The position numbers and the translations under genes were made by a program. From the NCBI GenBank assembly GCA_041640715.1, contig JBEPZU010000003.1, positions 1-64,000 of the forward strand: a stretch of 64,000 nt of DNA, read 5' to 3'. The notes beneath the pieces were generated by a model. That model did not search any database. It saw only the letters and a program-made list of their open reading frames with translations, and was not told the origin of the DNA. This DNA is from DSFO01 sp041640715 (GTDB lineage: Archaea > Thermoproteota > Thermoprotei > Gearchaeales > Gearchaeaceae). Every line of letters begins with the position of its first letter. Position 1 is the first letter of the stretch. Shown here piece after piece: positions 8,525 to 16,283 of the stretch.

Positions 8525-8566
8525 TTTAAATATTGCTTTTTTCGATATCGATATCGATAACGATAT
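8525..8566 (+). promoter_or_regulatory. Promoter and palindromic operator of the padR-ABC operon
   Basis: TTTAAATA at 8525-8532 is a TATA-like box. Immediately downstream, 8542-8557 is a perfect 16-bp palindrome built from CGATAT units, and another CGATAT copy reaches to the ATG at 8565. The predicted transcription start falls in or next to the palindrome. A PadR dimer bound there would block initiation, so autorepression with release by a drug-like ligand is the likely scheme. The palindrome is seen in the sequence; the regulator match is inference. Confidence 0.6.
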
Positions 8567-8978
8567 GTGGCATCACTTCGCTCTAAGAAGGAGGTTTGGA
8601 AGGGAAGGGGGTTTGAAATACATAATACTTTGGCTCATAAGCGAATCCCCTAAAAGTGGTGTTGAAATAATAGAAGAGATAGAGAAGATGAGCCTAGGCT
8701 GGTGGCGACCATCTCCAGGTTCTGTTTATCCTTTACTAGCGGAACTCGCTAGCGAAGGGCTTTTAGTTAAAGGGGATGAAGGTAAGTATCGAATAACAGA
8801 AAAGGGAATTAGTTACATCGAGGACGTTCTGCCGCCTAGAAAGCCAAGAAGTATTGAAGGCATACTGAATGAAATAGAAGGATACATTTCTTATTTAGAA
8901 GAGATGGGAAAGGATAAGCTTATACCTTTTAGAGCGAGAATTGAAGAGATAATACATAAGCTCGAGAAGTTGAAATGA
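8565..8978 (+). CDS. PadR family transcriptional regulator
   Basis: A 137-residue PadR protein. The winged-helix N-terminal domain (about 15-85) has ILWLISESPKSGVEIIEEIE, the hallmark PSPGSVYPLLAELASEGLL and KYRITEKG. The C-terminal 50 residues form the dimerising helices. PadR proteins usually repress nearby drug-efflux genes and are relieved by ligands. Here the gene heads an operon with an ABC ATPase and permease and overlaps the ATPase by ATGA, so it very likely controls that exporter. Confidence 0.92.
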   Translation: MWHHFALRRRFGREGGLKYIILWLISESPKSGVEIIEEIEKMSLGWWRPSPGSVYPLLAELASEGLLVKGDEGKYRITEKGISYIEDVLPPRKPRSIEGILNEIEGYISYLEEMGKDKLIPFRARIEEIIHKLEKLK

Positions 8979-9979
8979 GGGAAACAATAATAAAGGTAGT
9001 GAATTTAACTAAGAAATTCGGAAATTTAGTGGCAGTAGATCACGTAAGCTTCGAAGTATACAAAGGCGAAATATTTGGCTTTTTAGGACCAAACGGTGCA
9101 GGCAAAACTACTACGATAAACATGTGTACTACTCTCTTGAAACCCACCGAAGGTACAGTCATCTTAAATGGTTTAGACGTGACCAAAAAGCCAGATAAAG
9201 TTAGAAGAGAAATAGGCGTAGTACATCAAGATTTCACTGCTGATGAAGATTTGACAGGTTATGAGAACATGAAGCTTTCAGCAGCATTGTATGGAATACC
9301 TAAGAACATAGCTGAGGAGAGAATAAATGAGTTAATGGAAATGGTTGAACTCAAACAAGCTATGCACAGGAAAGTTGAGACTTACTCAGGAGGTATGAGG
9401 AGGAGATTAGAGATAGCTATGGGATTGATAAACAGGCCTAAGGTCTTGTTCTTAGACGAACCTACTCTTGGTTTAGACGTTCAAACGAGAGCTGCGATAT
9501 GGCAATATGTACTGAAATTAAAAGAAGAATATGACATGACCATCTTCATGACTACGCATTATCTCGAAGAAGCCGATTTTTACTGCGATAGAATAGCGAT
9601 CATAGACAAAGGTAAGATAATCAAGATAGGTTCTCCTAGGGAGTTAAAGGAGAGTATAGGAGGAGATATAGTAACACTACAACTGGTAAGCTCTATTGAG
9701 GATGCGTTAAGCGTCATCAAAGGAACTGAGGGAGTTATAGATGTTACAAGCGATAAGAATGAAATAAGGATCAAGGTGAAAAACGCTAGCATCTTAGCTC
9801 CTGAATTGATAGCTAGGCTGAATGAGAAAAACATAAAAGTTGGCAAGCTTATGATAACAGAACCAACTTTGGATGAAGTTTACATGGAATTAACTGGGAG
9901 GAGTCTAAGAGATGAGCGCATAAATTGGGAAGATATGTTTAAATTTAGAGGTACAATTAGAAAAGCGAGGGCAAGATGA
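8975..9979 (+). CDS. DrrA-type ABC transporter ATP-binding protein
   Basis: A 334-residue ABC ATPase. Walker A is GPNGAGKTT (38-46), the signature is YSGGMRRRLEIA, Walker B is VLFLDEPTLGLD, and the switch histidine is in TTHYLEEAD. About 100 extra C-terminal residues match the accessory domain (DUF4162) found on daunorubicin-resistance-type ATPases. It powers the permease encoded next, probably for export of a hydrophobic compound. It is translationally coupled at both ends (ATGA with padR and with the permease). Confidence 0.94.
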   Translation: MRETIIKVVNLTKKFGNLVAVDHVSFEVYKGEIFGFLGPNGAGKTTTINMCTTLLKPTEGTVILNGLDVTKKPDKVRREIGVVHQDFTADEDLTGYENMKLSAALYGIPKNIAEERINELMEMVELKQAMHRKVETYSGGMRRRLEIAMGLINRPKVLFLDEPTLGLDVQTRAAIWQYVLKLKEEYDMTIFMTTHYLEEADFYCDRIAIIDKGKIIKIGSPRELKESIGGDIVTLQLVSSIEDALSVIKGTEGVIDVTSDKNEIRIKVKNASILAPELIARLNEKNIKVGKLMITEPTLDEVYMELTGRSLRDERINWEDMFKFRGTIRKARAR

Positions 9980-10851
9980 AGAAGGAGAAAATAGATTTGA
10001 GCTATTTCCATGGATTATGGGCATTGACCAATAGAGAGCTCAAAAGATGGTATAAAGTACCTGTTATACTCCTGGTTTCACTCATACAACCTATAGCTTG
10101 GCTACTTTTGTTCGGGAAATCCATGAATTTAAGTTCTCTATTCGTAGGATCTAGTTTAAACATCCCCGGTCTTAACATACCCAAAGAAGTAATCAACGAG
10201 ATAGCTACGCAGATTTTGAAGATAAGATTAGGTACCACAGATTACTTCTCGTTCTTAGCTGCAGGAATGTTATCGTTTATCATACTTTTCGCTTCGTTAT
10301 CTGTAGGAATGATGGTTGTATGGGACAGAAGGCTTGGTTTCTTGAACAGACTTTTAGTAGCTCCGATACCTAGACCTACTATACTTCTAAGTAAAGTATT
10401 CTCAGCTACGATAAGAGCTATCTTTCAAGCTACCATCGTGTTACTTGTTGCTACTCTATTAGGAATGCAGTTTAAACCAAATCTCTCTATCATAGATATC
10501 GCTGTGGCTTATTCTGGTATGGTGCTCATGGCTTTAGGCTTAGTCTCCTTATTCTTAATGCTCGCCTTAAGGGCTTCGAGTTGGGAATCTCAAATGGCCA
10601 TAATGAACCTATTGAATCTTCCTTTATTGTTTGCAAGCAATTCCTTTTACCCAATAGATTTGATGCCTTCTTGGCTTCAACCTGTAGCTTACGTAAACCC
10701 GATAACTTATACCAACGATGTAGTAAGGCAATCATTAATAGGAGCGGCCGGTATTAATCCAATAACTTTCGACTTGCTTTATCTGGTCTCTTTTGCAGGG
10801 ATATTCACCACGATTGGAATCGTGATGGCTTGGAGATACTTGAGCAGATGA
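9976..10851 (+). CDS. ABC-2 type (DrrB-like) exporter permease
   Basis: A 291-residue membrane protein with six predicted helices. It begins ALTNRELKRWYKVPVILL, has the large extracytoplasmic loop after helix 1, and carries the ABC-2 signature around DRRLGFLNRLLVAPIPR in the middle and NPITYTNDVVRQSLIG near the end. It forms the pore of the exporter with the preceding ATPase. The stop codon directly abuts the stop of the convergent thioesterase gene. Confidence 0.92.
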   Translation: MKKEKIDLSYFHGLWALTNRELKRWYKVPVILLVSLIQPIAWLLLFGKSMNLSSLFVGSSLNIPGLNIPKEVINEIATQILKIRLGTTDYFSFLAAGMLSFIILFASLSVGMMVVWDRRLGFLNRLLVAPIPRPTILLSKVFSATIRAIFQATIVLLVATLLGMQFKPNLSIIDIAVAYSGMVLMALGLVSLFLMLALRASSWESQMAIMNLLNLPLLFASNSFYPIDLMPSWLQPVAYVNPITYTNDVVRQSLIGAAGINPITFDLLYLVSFAGIFTTIGIVMAWRYLSR

Positions 10852-11253
10852 TCACTTCAAGTACTTGCTTAAGGCTAATCTCCAGTCATTTGGTATCTCG
10901 ACCGGCTTCCTAGATTTATCTGTAAGAACATCTCTTACACGTCCCCTAGCAGCTTCCTTGTCCTCATCATTGATCAATGAATGCCCATAAACAACGCTAC
11001 TTCTCCCTATCCTTTCTATCCAAGTTTTCACCGTGACCATTTCATCCACCTTCAGAGGGCATAGATACTTACAAGATACCTCTGAACAAAGAAACATGAG
11101 TCCTCTTTCTTCCATTGCTTTGGTGGTTATCTCCAATTCCCTTAACAGCTCTAACCTAGCAACATCAAAATATACTAGATAGTTAGAATAGTATACGATG
11201 CCTAGCGCGTCCGTTTCAGATAGCCTAACTCTAATTTTAGTTATGTGTTCCAT
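10852..11253 (-). CDS. Acyl-CoA thioesterase (4HBT/YbgC-like hotdog fold)
   Basis: A 133-residue single hotdog domain. The N-terminal strand and active-site segment RLSETDALGIVYYSNYLVYFD matches the 4-hydroxybenzoyl-CoA thioesterase type; the aspartate in ETDALG is the catalytic residue in that branch. Later EVSCKYLCPLKVDEM is the second conserved strand. It probably hydrolyses a short or medium acyl-CoA. It is monocistronic and convergent with the ABC permease, with no spacer between the stop codons. Confidence 0.88.
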   Translation of the reverse strand: MEHITKIRVRLSETDALGIVYYSNYLVYFDVARLELLRELEITTKAMEERGLMFLCSEVSCKYLCPLKVDEMVTVKTWIERIGRSSVVYGHSLINDEDKEAARGRVRDVLTDKSRKPVEIPNDWRLALSKYLK

Positions 11254-11356
11254 TAGAATATTTTTAGAATATGAAGATAAATCAGTTATCTATGCTTTAT
11301 AGTAGCAAATTCAACCGTATCATTAAAGTTTTATTGTGCTCTCATCTTTTTATTTT

Positions 11357-11809
11357 ATGGAAGACTTATTGCTAAAGCTCATCATATTAGCTTTTCTAGC
11401 TGCTACTCCTATAGGAGAACTCTTAATAGCCTATCCAGTGGGATTAAGTATGGGAATAGACCCTCTTATATCGCTTTTAGTATCCTTGATCTTCAACATA
11501 ATACCAATACCCTTTTTGTTGATTTTATTCGAGAGAATTTCTACTCGATTTGAAAGATTCTTCAAATGGGTTAGCAGAAGGGGAAGCTATTATAGAAACA
11601 TAAAGAAAATGAGCTTAATAACTTTCCTTGCTTTAACTCCCATTTTTGGAGTATATGCCACCAGCTTTGTAATGAAAACGTTATATTACGAAAACAAAGT
11701 AGGCTTTCTAGTTCAAACGATCAGTTTGATAATTTATGGCATAATACTATATTTCGGTGCCCATGTATTATTGGGCAACTTAAGAGGGTGGTGGGAAGAC
11801 TTCATCTAA
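11357..11809 (+). CDS. Small multidrug export protein family membrane protein
   Basis: A membrane protein of about 150 residues with four helices. The segment AATPIGELLIAYPVGLSMG with conserved PxGE and Pro-Val-Gly, plus FNIIPIPFLLILFE, fits PF06695 (Sm_multidrug_ex). The function is inferred from the family name only, and few members have been studied. The ATG at 11357 is chosen over an upstream GTG at 11336 because a TTTTATT box lies about 26 nt before it. The last 30 bases overlap the end of the convergent aldo-keto reductase gene. Confidence 0.72.
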   Translation: MEDLLLKLIILAFLAATPIGELLIAYPVGLSMGIDPLISLLVSLIFNIIPIPFLLILFERISTRFERFFKWVSRRGSYYRNIKKMSLITFLALTPIFGVYATSFVMKTLYYENKVGFLVQTISLIIYGIILYFGAHVLLGNLRGWWEDFI

Positions 11810-12616
11810 GAATCTAAGATCTTCTTCGCTTAAACTCCATCCTGAAGCTCCTAAATTCTCTGCAATTCGCAAAGGACTTGAAGCCCTTGGTATAGGAAAT
11901 ACATAAGGTTTTTGTGATAGCCAACGCAATGCTATTTGAGCAGGAGTTTTATCGTACTTGATGATCAATTTCTCCAATTTTTTATCATCTTTCGCAAGCC
12001 TACCATGACCTAGAGGATAATAAGCCATGAATGCTATTCCTTCTCTTTGGCAATAAGGCAATATGTCCTTCTCCACTTTTCTATTCAACAAACTATATTC
12101 GAGTTGGACTGCTTGTATATCATGCTTGCTCAAAGAATTCCTAGCTTCTTCTATTTGTTTAAGATTGAAGTTGCTTAAGCCAATGTATCTTATTTTACCT
12201 TTAGCTAAAGCTTCTTCCATAGCCTTCATCGTCTCTGATATGGGAACCTTGGGATTTGGATAATGAACAAGGTATAAATCCACATAATTAGTCCTTAGTC
12301 TCTTCAGGCTTTTCTCGAGAGACTTCAACAAATCGTCTCTTCTTAAGTGATTGGACCAAACTTTTGTAACTATAAAAACTTCTTCTCTTTGGAAGTCAGC
12401 TATCGCTTCTCCAACCAAAGGTTCTGAACCGTATATTTCTGCTGTATCTATCAGGTTCATCCCTCCTTCCAAACCAGTCTTTAAAGCTTCTATCTTCTTC
12501 TTAGCTCCTCTTCTAATGCCTATCATCGCTAAAACCAGCCAAGGAATGTCATAATACGTCCCCATTCCTATTTCGGAAACTTTAGGTCCTCCTTTGCCGA
12601 ACTCTTTTCTTTCCAT
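11780..12616 (-). CDS. Aldo-keto reductase
   Basis: A 278-residue TIM-barrel NADPH oxidoreductase. The catalytic tetrad is visible: Asp and Tyr in DTAEIYG, Lys in VTKVW, His in LVHYP. The cofactor segment PIPRASSPLRIAENL is at the C-terminus. It reduces aldehydes or ketones; the substrate is not predictable. The N-terminal insert DIPWLVLAMIGIRRGAKKK is slightly longer than usual. It is a single-gene unit, and the 3' end overlaps the export-protein gene on the other strand. Confidence 0.92.
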   Translation of the reverse strand: MERKEFGKGGPKVSEIGMGTYYDIPWLVLAMIGIRRGAKKKIEALKTGLEGGMNLIDTAEIYGSEPLVGEAIADFQREEVFIVTKVWSNHLRRDDLLKSLEKSLKRLRTNYVDLYLVHYPNPKVPISETMKAMEEALAKGKIRYIGLSNFNLKQIEEARNSLSKHDIQAVQLEYSLLNRKVEKDILPYCQREGIAFMAYYPLGHGRLAKDDKKLEKLIIKYDKTPAQIALRWLSQKPYVFPIPRASSPLRIAENLGASGWSLSEEDLRFLDEVFPPPS

Positions 12617-12678
12617 AGTTAAGTATTCGAATAAGACATTTTAATTTCTGTTTTAAATTTGGAGACTTTAGCTATATT

Positions 12679-13056
12679 CTAGAGCTGCAGCGTAAATATC
12701 CTTTTTTCGATGTTTTCCACGAGCTTAGAAAGAAGTTCATCGCTGTAACCGCTGAATTCCGTGGGGTGATATATTCTAATCTCAGTTATCAAGCCTATTT
12801 CCACGCGCGTAGCTCTTATCCAGAGATATATTTTGTTATTCTCGTTAAGAATCGAAACGCAGTTGTAAACTAGCTTATCCCTTATTACTTCCATCGCATA
12901 ATCATGTTTCAACCCCATTTCGTTTAATAATTCATCCACTAGTTTTGAGAAACTTTCCATCTCTACGCTTTCGTAATGCTTAACAACTCCTACATGGTCC
13001 TTTCCTGCGAATAACTTCTCTACTTTAGCTGCAAAGCTTAAGCCTCCTTCATTCAT
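12679..13056 (-). CDS. Unknown protein, second gene of a two-gene unit
   Basis: A 125-residue soluble-looking protein beginning MNEGGLSFAAKVEKLF. It has alternating helices and strands (FSKLVDELLNEMGLKHDYAM; KIYLWIRATRVEIGLITEI) and no metal or nucleotide motif. A longer frame starting TTG at 13113 exists, but the ATG at 13056 overlaps the stop of the preceding small membrane-protein gene as ATGA, so this start is preferred. I recognise no family. The coupling suggests it acts with the membrane protein. Confidence 0.55.
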   Translation of the reverse strand: MNEGGLSFAAKVEKLFAGKDHVGVVKHYESVEMESFSKLVDELLNEMGLKHDYAMEVIRDKLVYNCVSILNENNKIYLWIRATRVEIGLITEIRIYHPTEFSGYSDELLSKLVENIEKRIFTLQL

Positions 13057-13229
13057 ACTTTGACTTTTTCTTGCTTTGTCAAAGAGTGTGAAAGGAGATG
13101 TGCGGCTTTCCAAGCGAAATAGCCTGCTTCGCTCAAAGGAAAATAGATGTACATCATGGCTATGACAGCAATATAAGCGATATATGAATAAAGAGATTCT
13201 AATGTTAGACCTAGATTATAAAAAGTCAT
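13053..13229 (-). CDS. Small single-helix membrane protein
   Basis: A 58-residue frame reading MTFYNLGLTLESLYSYIAYI, a hydrophobic stretch through AVIAMMYIYF, then SEAGYFAWKAAHLLSH and a charged tail ending EKVKV. A TATTTT box lies about 25 nt before the ATG. It ends in ATGA with the next gene, which is the main evidence that it is real. I know of no family. The His-containing KAAHLLSHSL after the membrane segment is its only notable feature. Confidence 0.5.
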   Translation of the reverse strand: MTFYNLGLTLESLYSYIAYIAVIAMMYIYFPLSEAGYFAWKAAHLLSHSLTKQEKVKV

Positions 13230-13279
13230 GAAAGTGTTTTAAGGCTTAAGAAAATATCCATACGTTCTGACAGGAGATG

Positions 13280-13730
13280 CTACAGCTTCTCAAAGACGAC
13301 TAACGTCTTAACACCGTATTGGCTAACCTTAAGCCTTAATAGAAAGGAAAGGGTCGGTCTGTCAATGGTTTTCGGAGAACGCCAGAAACAACAAGTTGAA
13401 GGGGCATTTGCGATTCCAGCTACAGGTATTCCCTTCCTTGCACATGCCTCTACATCTATGTGATCATAACCTGTGCTTGGTTGTAGAATTAATTTAACCT
13501 TTTTCATAGCCTTGCACATATCTCTAGTTATCTTCATCTTGAACGTGTGATCTCCCACTATGATGTCAGCTTCTTCAAGTACGCTCAAAATCTTTTCCAT
13601 GCTTTCATCGTATAAGCTAACTACTTTAATTTCTGCATTCACTTTGCTGATATAAGGCGCAAAGAGACTTTCTACGAGGGCTTCTGGTAAAGGAGAAAAA
13701 GAAGCGATTAAGAATTTTTCCTCGATTGTA
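13280..13730 (-). pseudogene. N-terminal fragment of a D-2-hydroxyacid dehydrogenase
   Basis: The minus strand carries a clear N-terminal substrate domain: FLIASFSPLPEALVESLF, then ADIIVGDHTFKMKITRD, LILQPSTGYDHIDVEACARK and GIPVAGIANAPS. In intact enzymes the hinge helix and an NAD-binding Rossmann domain with GxGxxG follow. Here the sequence changes abruptly at about 13396 into unrelated codons and stops at 13280. At the 5' end the homologous frame runs about 30 codons upstream of the GTG at 13642 without a usable start. Both ends are therefore broken. I infer a decayed gene, not a short functional protein. Confidence 0.75.
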
Positions 13731-13886
13731 ATCCAATAGCGAATTTATGCAATATATTGCTTAATAATCAAAGATTTTTAGTTATTATCATTTGAAAGAG
13801 TAATAGTAAACGTTTGTTTCGTTCAAATTTTTTTATTCTCAAATTAAAAACTCTAGAAATAAAATACTAGAGGATCATTTTTAATC

Positions 13887-14420
13887 ATGGTTAAACCCTT
13901 TTTAGCGATGATTGCCGTGTTTGTAGCTACTAGTCTTGTAACTTATGCGTCTCTTCATTTAAATCAAGATAAAGGAATTCTAGATAGCAACCTAAAAACC
14001 GAAGCGGAAGTTTATCCTTTCAAGCTCACGATGATTTTGAGCAAAGATGATTTTGAATTGCATGAAAAGATCATCATTAATTGGATTTTAACAAACATAG
14101 GCAATAACACTGAAATAGCTTATTCCCCAGACTTTACTATTAGTTTTAAAGTTTACGATGAAAATTTCAATCTGGTATATTTATCTAAACCATGCTTTGA
14201 AATGACACCTGCATGCGCAATGCCTTATCGTAGCGTTGATGTTAAACCAGGAAGCAATGTGAGTGGTCAAATGATCTTAGATCCTAAGAACTTTGGTGAG
14301 AAAATCGTTGGACATAACTCTTATTTCTTATCAATTTACATAAGCGCTAAATATCTCCCAAGTCTTGGTGATGGAACCATAATAGAAACACCACCTATCA
14401 AAGTTACTTTTAAAATTTAG
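13887..14420 (+). CDS. Exported or membrane-anchored beta-sandwich protein, unknown role
   Basis: A 177-residue protein with an N-terminal hydrophobic segment (LAMIAVFVATSLVTYASL), a signal peptide or anchor. The rest is predicted beta-rich: LTMILSKDDFELHEKIIINW, then WILTNIGNNTEI and ISFKVYDENFNLVYLS. The pattern of a 'normal' strand, N-x-x-N-N and a hydrophobic strand with FxVYDxxxxLVY resembles BsuPI-like or other immunoglobulin-like extracellular domains. Two cysteines (CFEMTPAC) could form a disulfide. The function is unknown. Confidence 0.55.
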   Translation: MVKPFLAMIAVFVATSLVTYASLHLNQDKGILDSNLKTEAEVYPFKLTMILSKDDFELHEKIIINWILTNIGNNTEIAYSPDFTISFKVYDENFNLVYLSKPCFEMTPACAMPYRSVDVKPGSNVSGQMILDPKNFGEKIVGHNSYFLSIYISAKYLPSLGDGTIIETPPIKVTFKI

Positions 14421-14749
14421 TGAATAATGACCGTTTTGGTAGCCGCCCTATAGTTTCTCTTATCCTTAAAAATATCGTTTATATCTTCTAATCCTTTATT
14501 TTTCAGAAATTCTCAACTTGCAAGTTTAGTATATATTGTACTTCAATTAATTCGTTGAAAAACCAATAATGCTTACTTGAATTTCTATCTCGCTAAATAC
14601 GATATTAGAAATAGACGTATTGAGATGGCTGCCTCCTAGACCAACCAATATCAAGAGACTACCATTGCTCAATATCTTTCTAGCTTGGGATATTCCACAT
14701 CCTTAATTCCCAAAGGTTTTCCGAAACCGGTGAGTACAACTGCTTTCAC
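14417..14749 (-). pseudogene. Decayed zinc alcohol dehydrogenase (MDR family)
   Basis: Three pieces in different frames on the minus strand match successive parts of a zinc-type ADH. The N-terminus is VKAVVLTGFGKPLGIKDVEY (from GTG at 14749), then a stop. Next, after loss of the whole central part, comes LSNGSLLILVGLGGSHL through SNIVFSEIEI, then a frameshifted NELIEVQYILNL. Last is a C-terminus with KNKGLEDINDIFKD ending TKTVIIH. About 180 codons including the zinc sites and Rossmann core are gone, and there are at least two more frameshifts. This fills the otherwise empty interval before the nitrilase gene. Confidence 0.8.
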
Positions 14750-14775
14750 GATACTCTAAAATTTTATAAATTTCA

Positions 14776-15549
14776 TTATTTTATCTTTATTAATTTTTTA
14801 ATCAACTCTGAATATGTTTCTACTCTTCTATCGTTCAACCTCTCTTTTCTAAAACCTTCTACTTTCTTAGGATCCAAATCAGCTATCAAGATGTCCTCTT
14901 CTTCTTTTGCTGAAGCAAAGATCTTAGGGATTACTACATCTTCTTTGATCTCGAAGTCTACGACTATGCTTTTACCTAGAAAACTAGGAGGTAAGAAAGT
15001 ATTGGGAGAAGCTATATGAACCCTGTTTTCCAAAGCCCTTGTCAGAACATAAAGCTTCCAAGGTTCGTATCCAATATCTTTTATCCTAGAAGGTGCGAAT
15101 ATGATCTCTGCACCTTTGAGCACCAATATCCTAACGACTTCTGGGTAGACCAAATCATTGCATATCGTTATTGCTATTTTAGTGTTGTTTAGTTCGAATA
15201 CGTTATATTCTTCACCTGGAATAGCTATTTCCTTTTCTGCTTTGAACAAATGGACTTTATTTTGTTCACCTATGATTTCACCTTCACTATCTATCAGAAA
15301 GCTTTTAATCTCCCTCTTTCCTTTCTCTTCTACGTAATTACCTCCTGTTATGATTGCTATCTTGTTCTCCTTAGCTGCCTTTATGAAATGAGGAATGATT
15401 TCTTTGAAATTTTTAACGTGAATCCAATGCTCAGGTAAGCATGCAATCTCTGCTTCCATTGAAGAGGCCTTCTTTATTAAATTAATAGCGCGTTGCAATA
15501 TCTCGTCTTTATCTCCTCTTGAATCAGGCTGGATTAAGGCTATTTTCAT
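14776..15549 (-). CDS. Carbon-nitrogen hydrolase (nitrilase superfamily amidase)
   Basis: A 257-residue protein with the Glu-Lys-Cys triad: Glu40 in LPEHW, Lys98 in EQNKVHLF, and Cys130 in AITICND. The segment GAEIIFAPSRI and the LEN-R segment ALENRVHIA are also family features. It hydrolyses an amide or nitrile-like bond; candidate substrates include omega-amides and carbamoyl compounds, but sequence does not decide. It is a single-gene unit next to the decayed ADH. Confidence 0.9.
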   Translation of the reverse strand: MKIALIQPDSRGDKDEILQRAINLIKKASSMEAEIACLPEHWIHVKNFKEIIPHFIKAAKENKIAIITGGNYVEEKGKREIKSFLIDSEGEIIGEQNKVHLFKAEKEIAIPGEEYNVFELNNTKIAITICNDLVYPEVVRILVLKGAEIIFAPSRIKDIGYEPWKLYVLTRALENRVHIASPNTFLPPSFLGKSIVVDFEIKEDVVIPKIFASAKEEEDILIADLDPKKVEGFRKERLNDRRVETYSELIKKLIKIK

Positions 15550-15652
15550 GTCATGAGATTTCTCGAGAATAAATAAAAGCTTATTTACTTAGCTTCTATA
15601 AGATATATAGGAATATAGAGGATATACTTATGCGTTTATTTATATATAAAAC

Positions 15653-15660
15653 TTTAAATA
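15653..15660 (+). promoter_or_regulatory. TATA-like box of the first oxidase operon
   Basis: TTTAAATA with upstream purines (AAAAC) is centred about 27 nt before the ATG at 15683. The spacing predicts a leaderless transcript covering the small subunit, subunit II and subunit I. Confidence 0.6.
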
Positions 15661-15682
15661 CTTTAATTAAATTTAAAAAAAT

Positions 15683-15832
15683 ATGAAATCCCTTTTTGTA
15701 AAGAGTAAAGGAACACAAGAACATTTCGTACCTAAAGCTACAATAATTACACTAGCGATATATCTAGGTATATTAACAGTGGCGTGGATAGCTGTTTATT
15801 TAATTATGTTATCGAGGGGTGCTTTTGGTTAA
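15683..15832 (+). CDS. Small single-helix subunit heading the ba3-type oxidase operon (IIa-like)
   Basis: A 49-codon frame. A short polar N-terminus (KSKGTQEHFVPKA) is followed by one membrane helix (TIITLAIYLGILTVAWIAVY) and RGAFG at the end. Its TAA touches the ATG of the CuA subunit. In the Thermus ba3 oxidase a single-helix subunit IIa gene precedes the II and I genes in the same order, so I infer an equivalent role in holding II against I. Sequence similarity to IIa is weak at this length, so the call rests on position and topology. The second oxidase operon has a matching small gene. Confidence 0.65.
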   Translation: MKSLFVKSKGTQEHFVPKATIITLAIYLGILTVAWIAVYLIMLSRGAFG

Positions 15833-16282
15833 ATGGAGAAGCTAGAAGTATTTTTTGTAGTTGTTGTCTTGGCTTTCCTTGGTTTATTCCTTTCTTTGCT
15901 AGCATACGGAAACGTCATAGGGTATACTACTCCTACAGCTTGTACTATATTCCCAGAGGTGGAAATTTTTAAACCTTCTGTAGAAGAAATAGAACCGGGA
16001 GTTTACAGGGTTAAGGTCGTTGCAGCACAATACTATTTCCTTCCTGCAGAAATAAAACTGAAAAATCCTAAAAAAGTGATCTTTGAGGTTTTAAGCAAGG
16101 ACGTCGTGCATGGTATTACAATAGAAGGAACAAACGTGAATTTGATGGTTTTCCCCCGTTACGTGGCTACTTTCGTATGGGAAGTACCCCAGTATATGAA
16201 AGGTACTTTCTTGATGTACTGCAACGAATATTGTGGTTCAGGACATCAAACCATGTATGCTCACTTAATAATAGAGAGGTGA
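15833..16282 (+). CDS. coxB: Cytochrome c oxidase subunit II, ba3/B-type (CuA)
   Basis: A 149-residue protein with one N-terminal helix (VFFVVVVLAFLGLFLSLLAY) and a cupredoxin domain outside the membrane. The CuA ligands are complete: His in DVVHGITI, CNEYC, then His and Met in GSGHQTMYAH. The single helix and short length match ba3-type subunit II. It would take electrons from a soluble or membrane cupredoxin or cytochrome and pass them to subunit I. It is followed after 1 bp by subunit I. Confidence 0.93.
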   Translation: MEKLEVFFVVVVLAFLGLFLSLLAYGNVIGYTTPTACTIFPEVEIFKPSVEEIEPGVYRVKVVAAQYYFLPAEIKLKNPKKVIFEVLSKDVVHGITIEGTNVNLMVFPRYVATFVWEVPQYMKGTFLMYCNEYCGSGHQTMYAHLIIER

Positions 16283-16283
16283 G

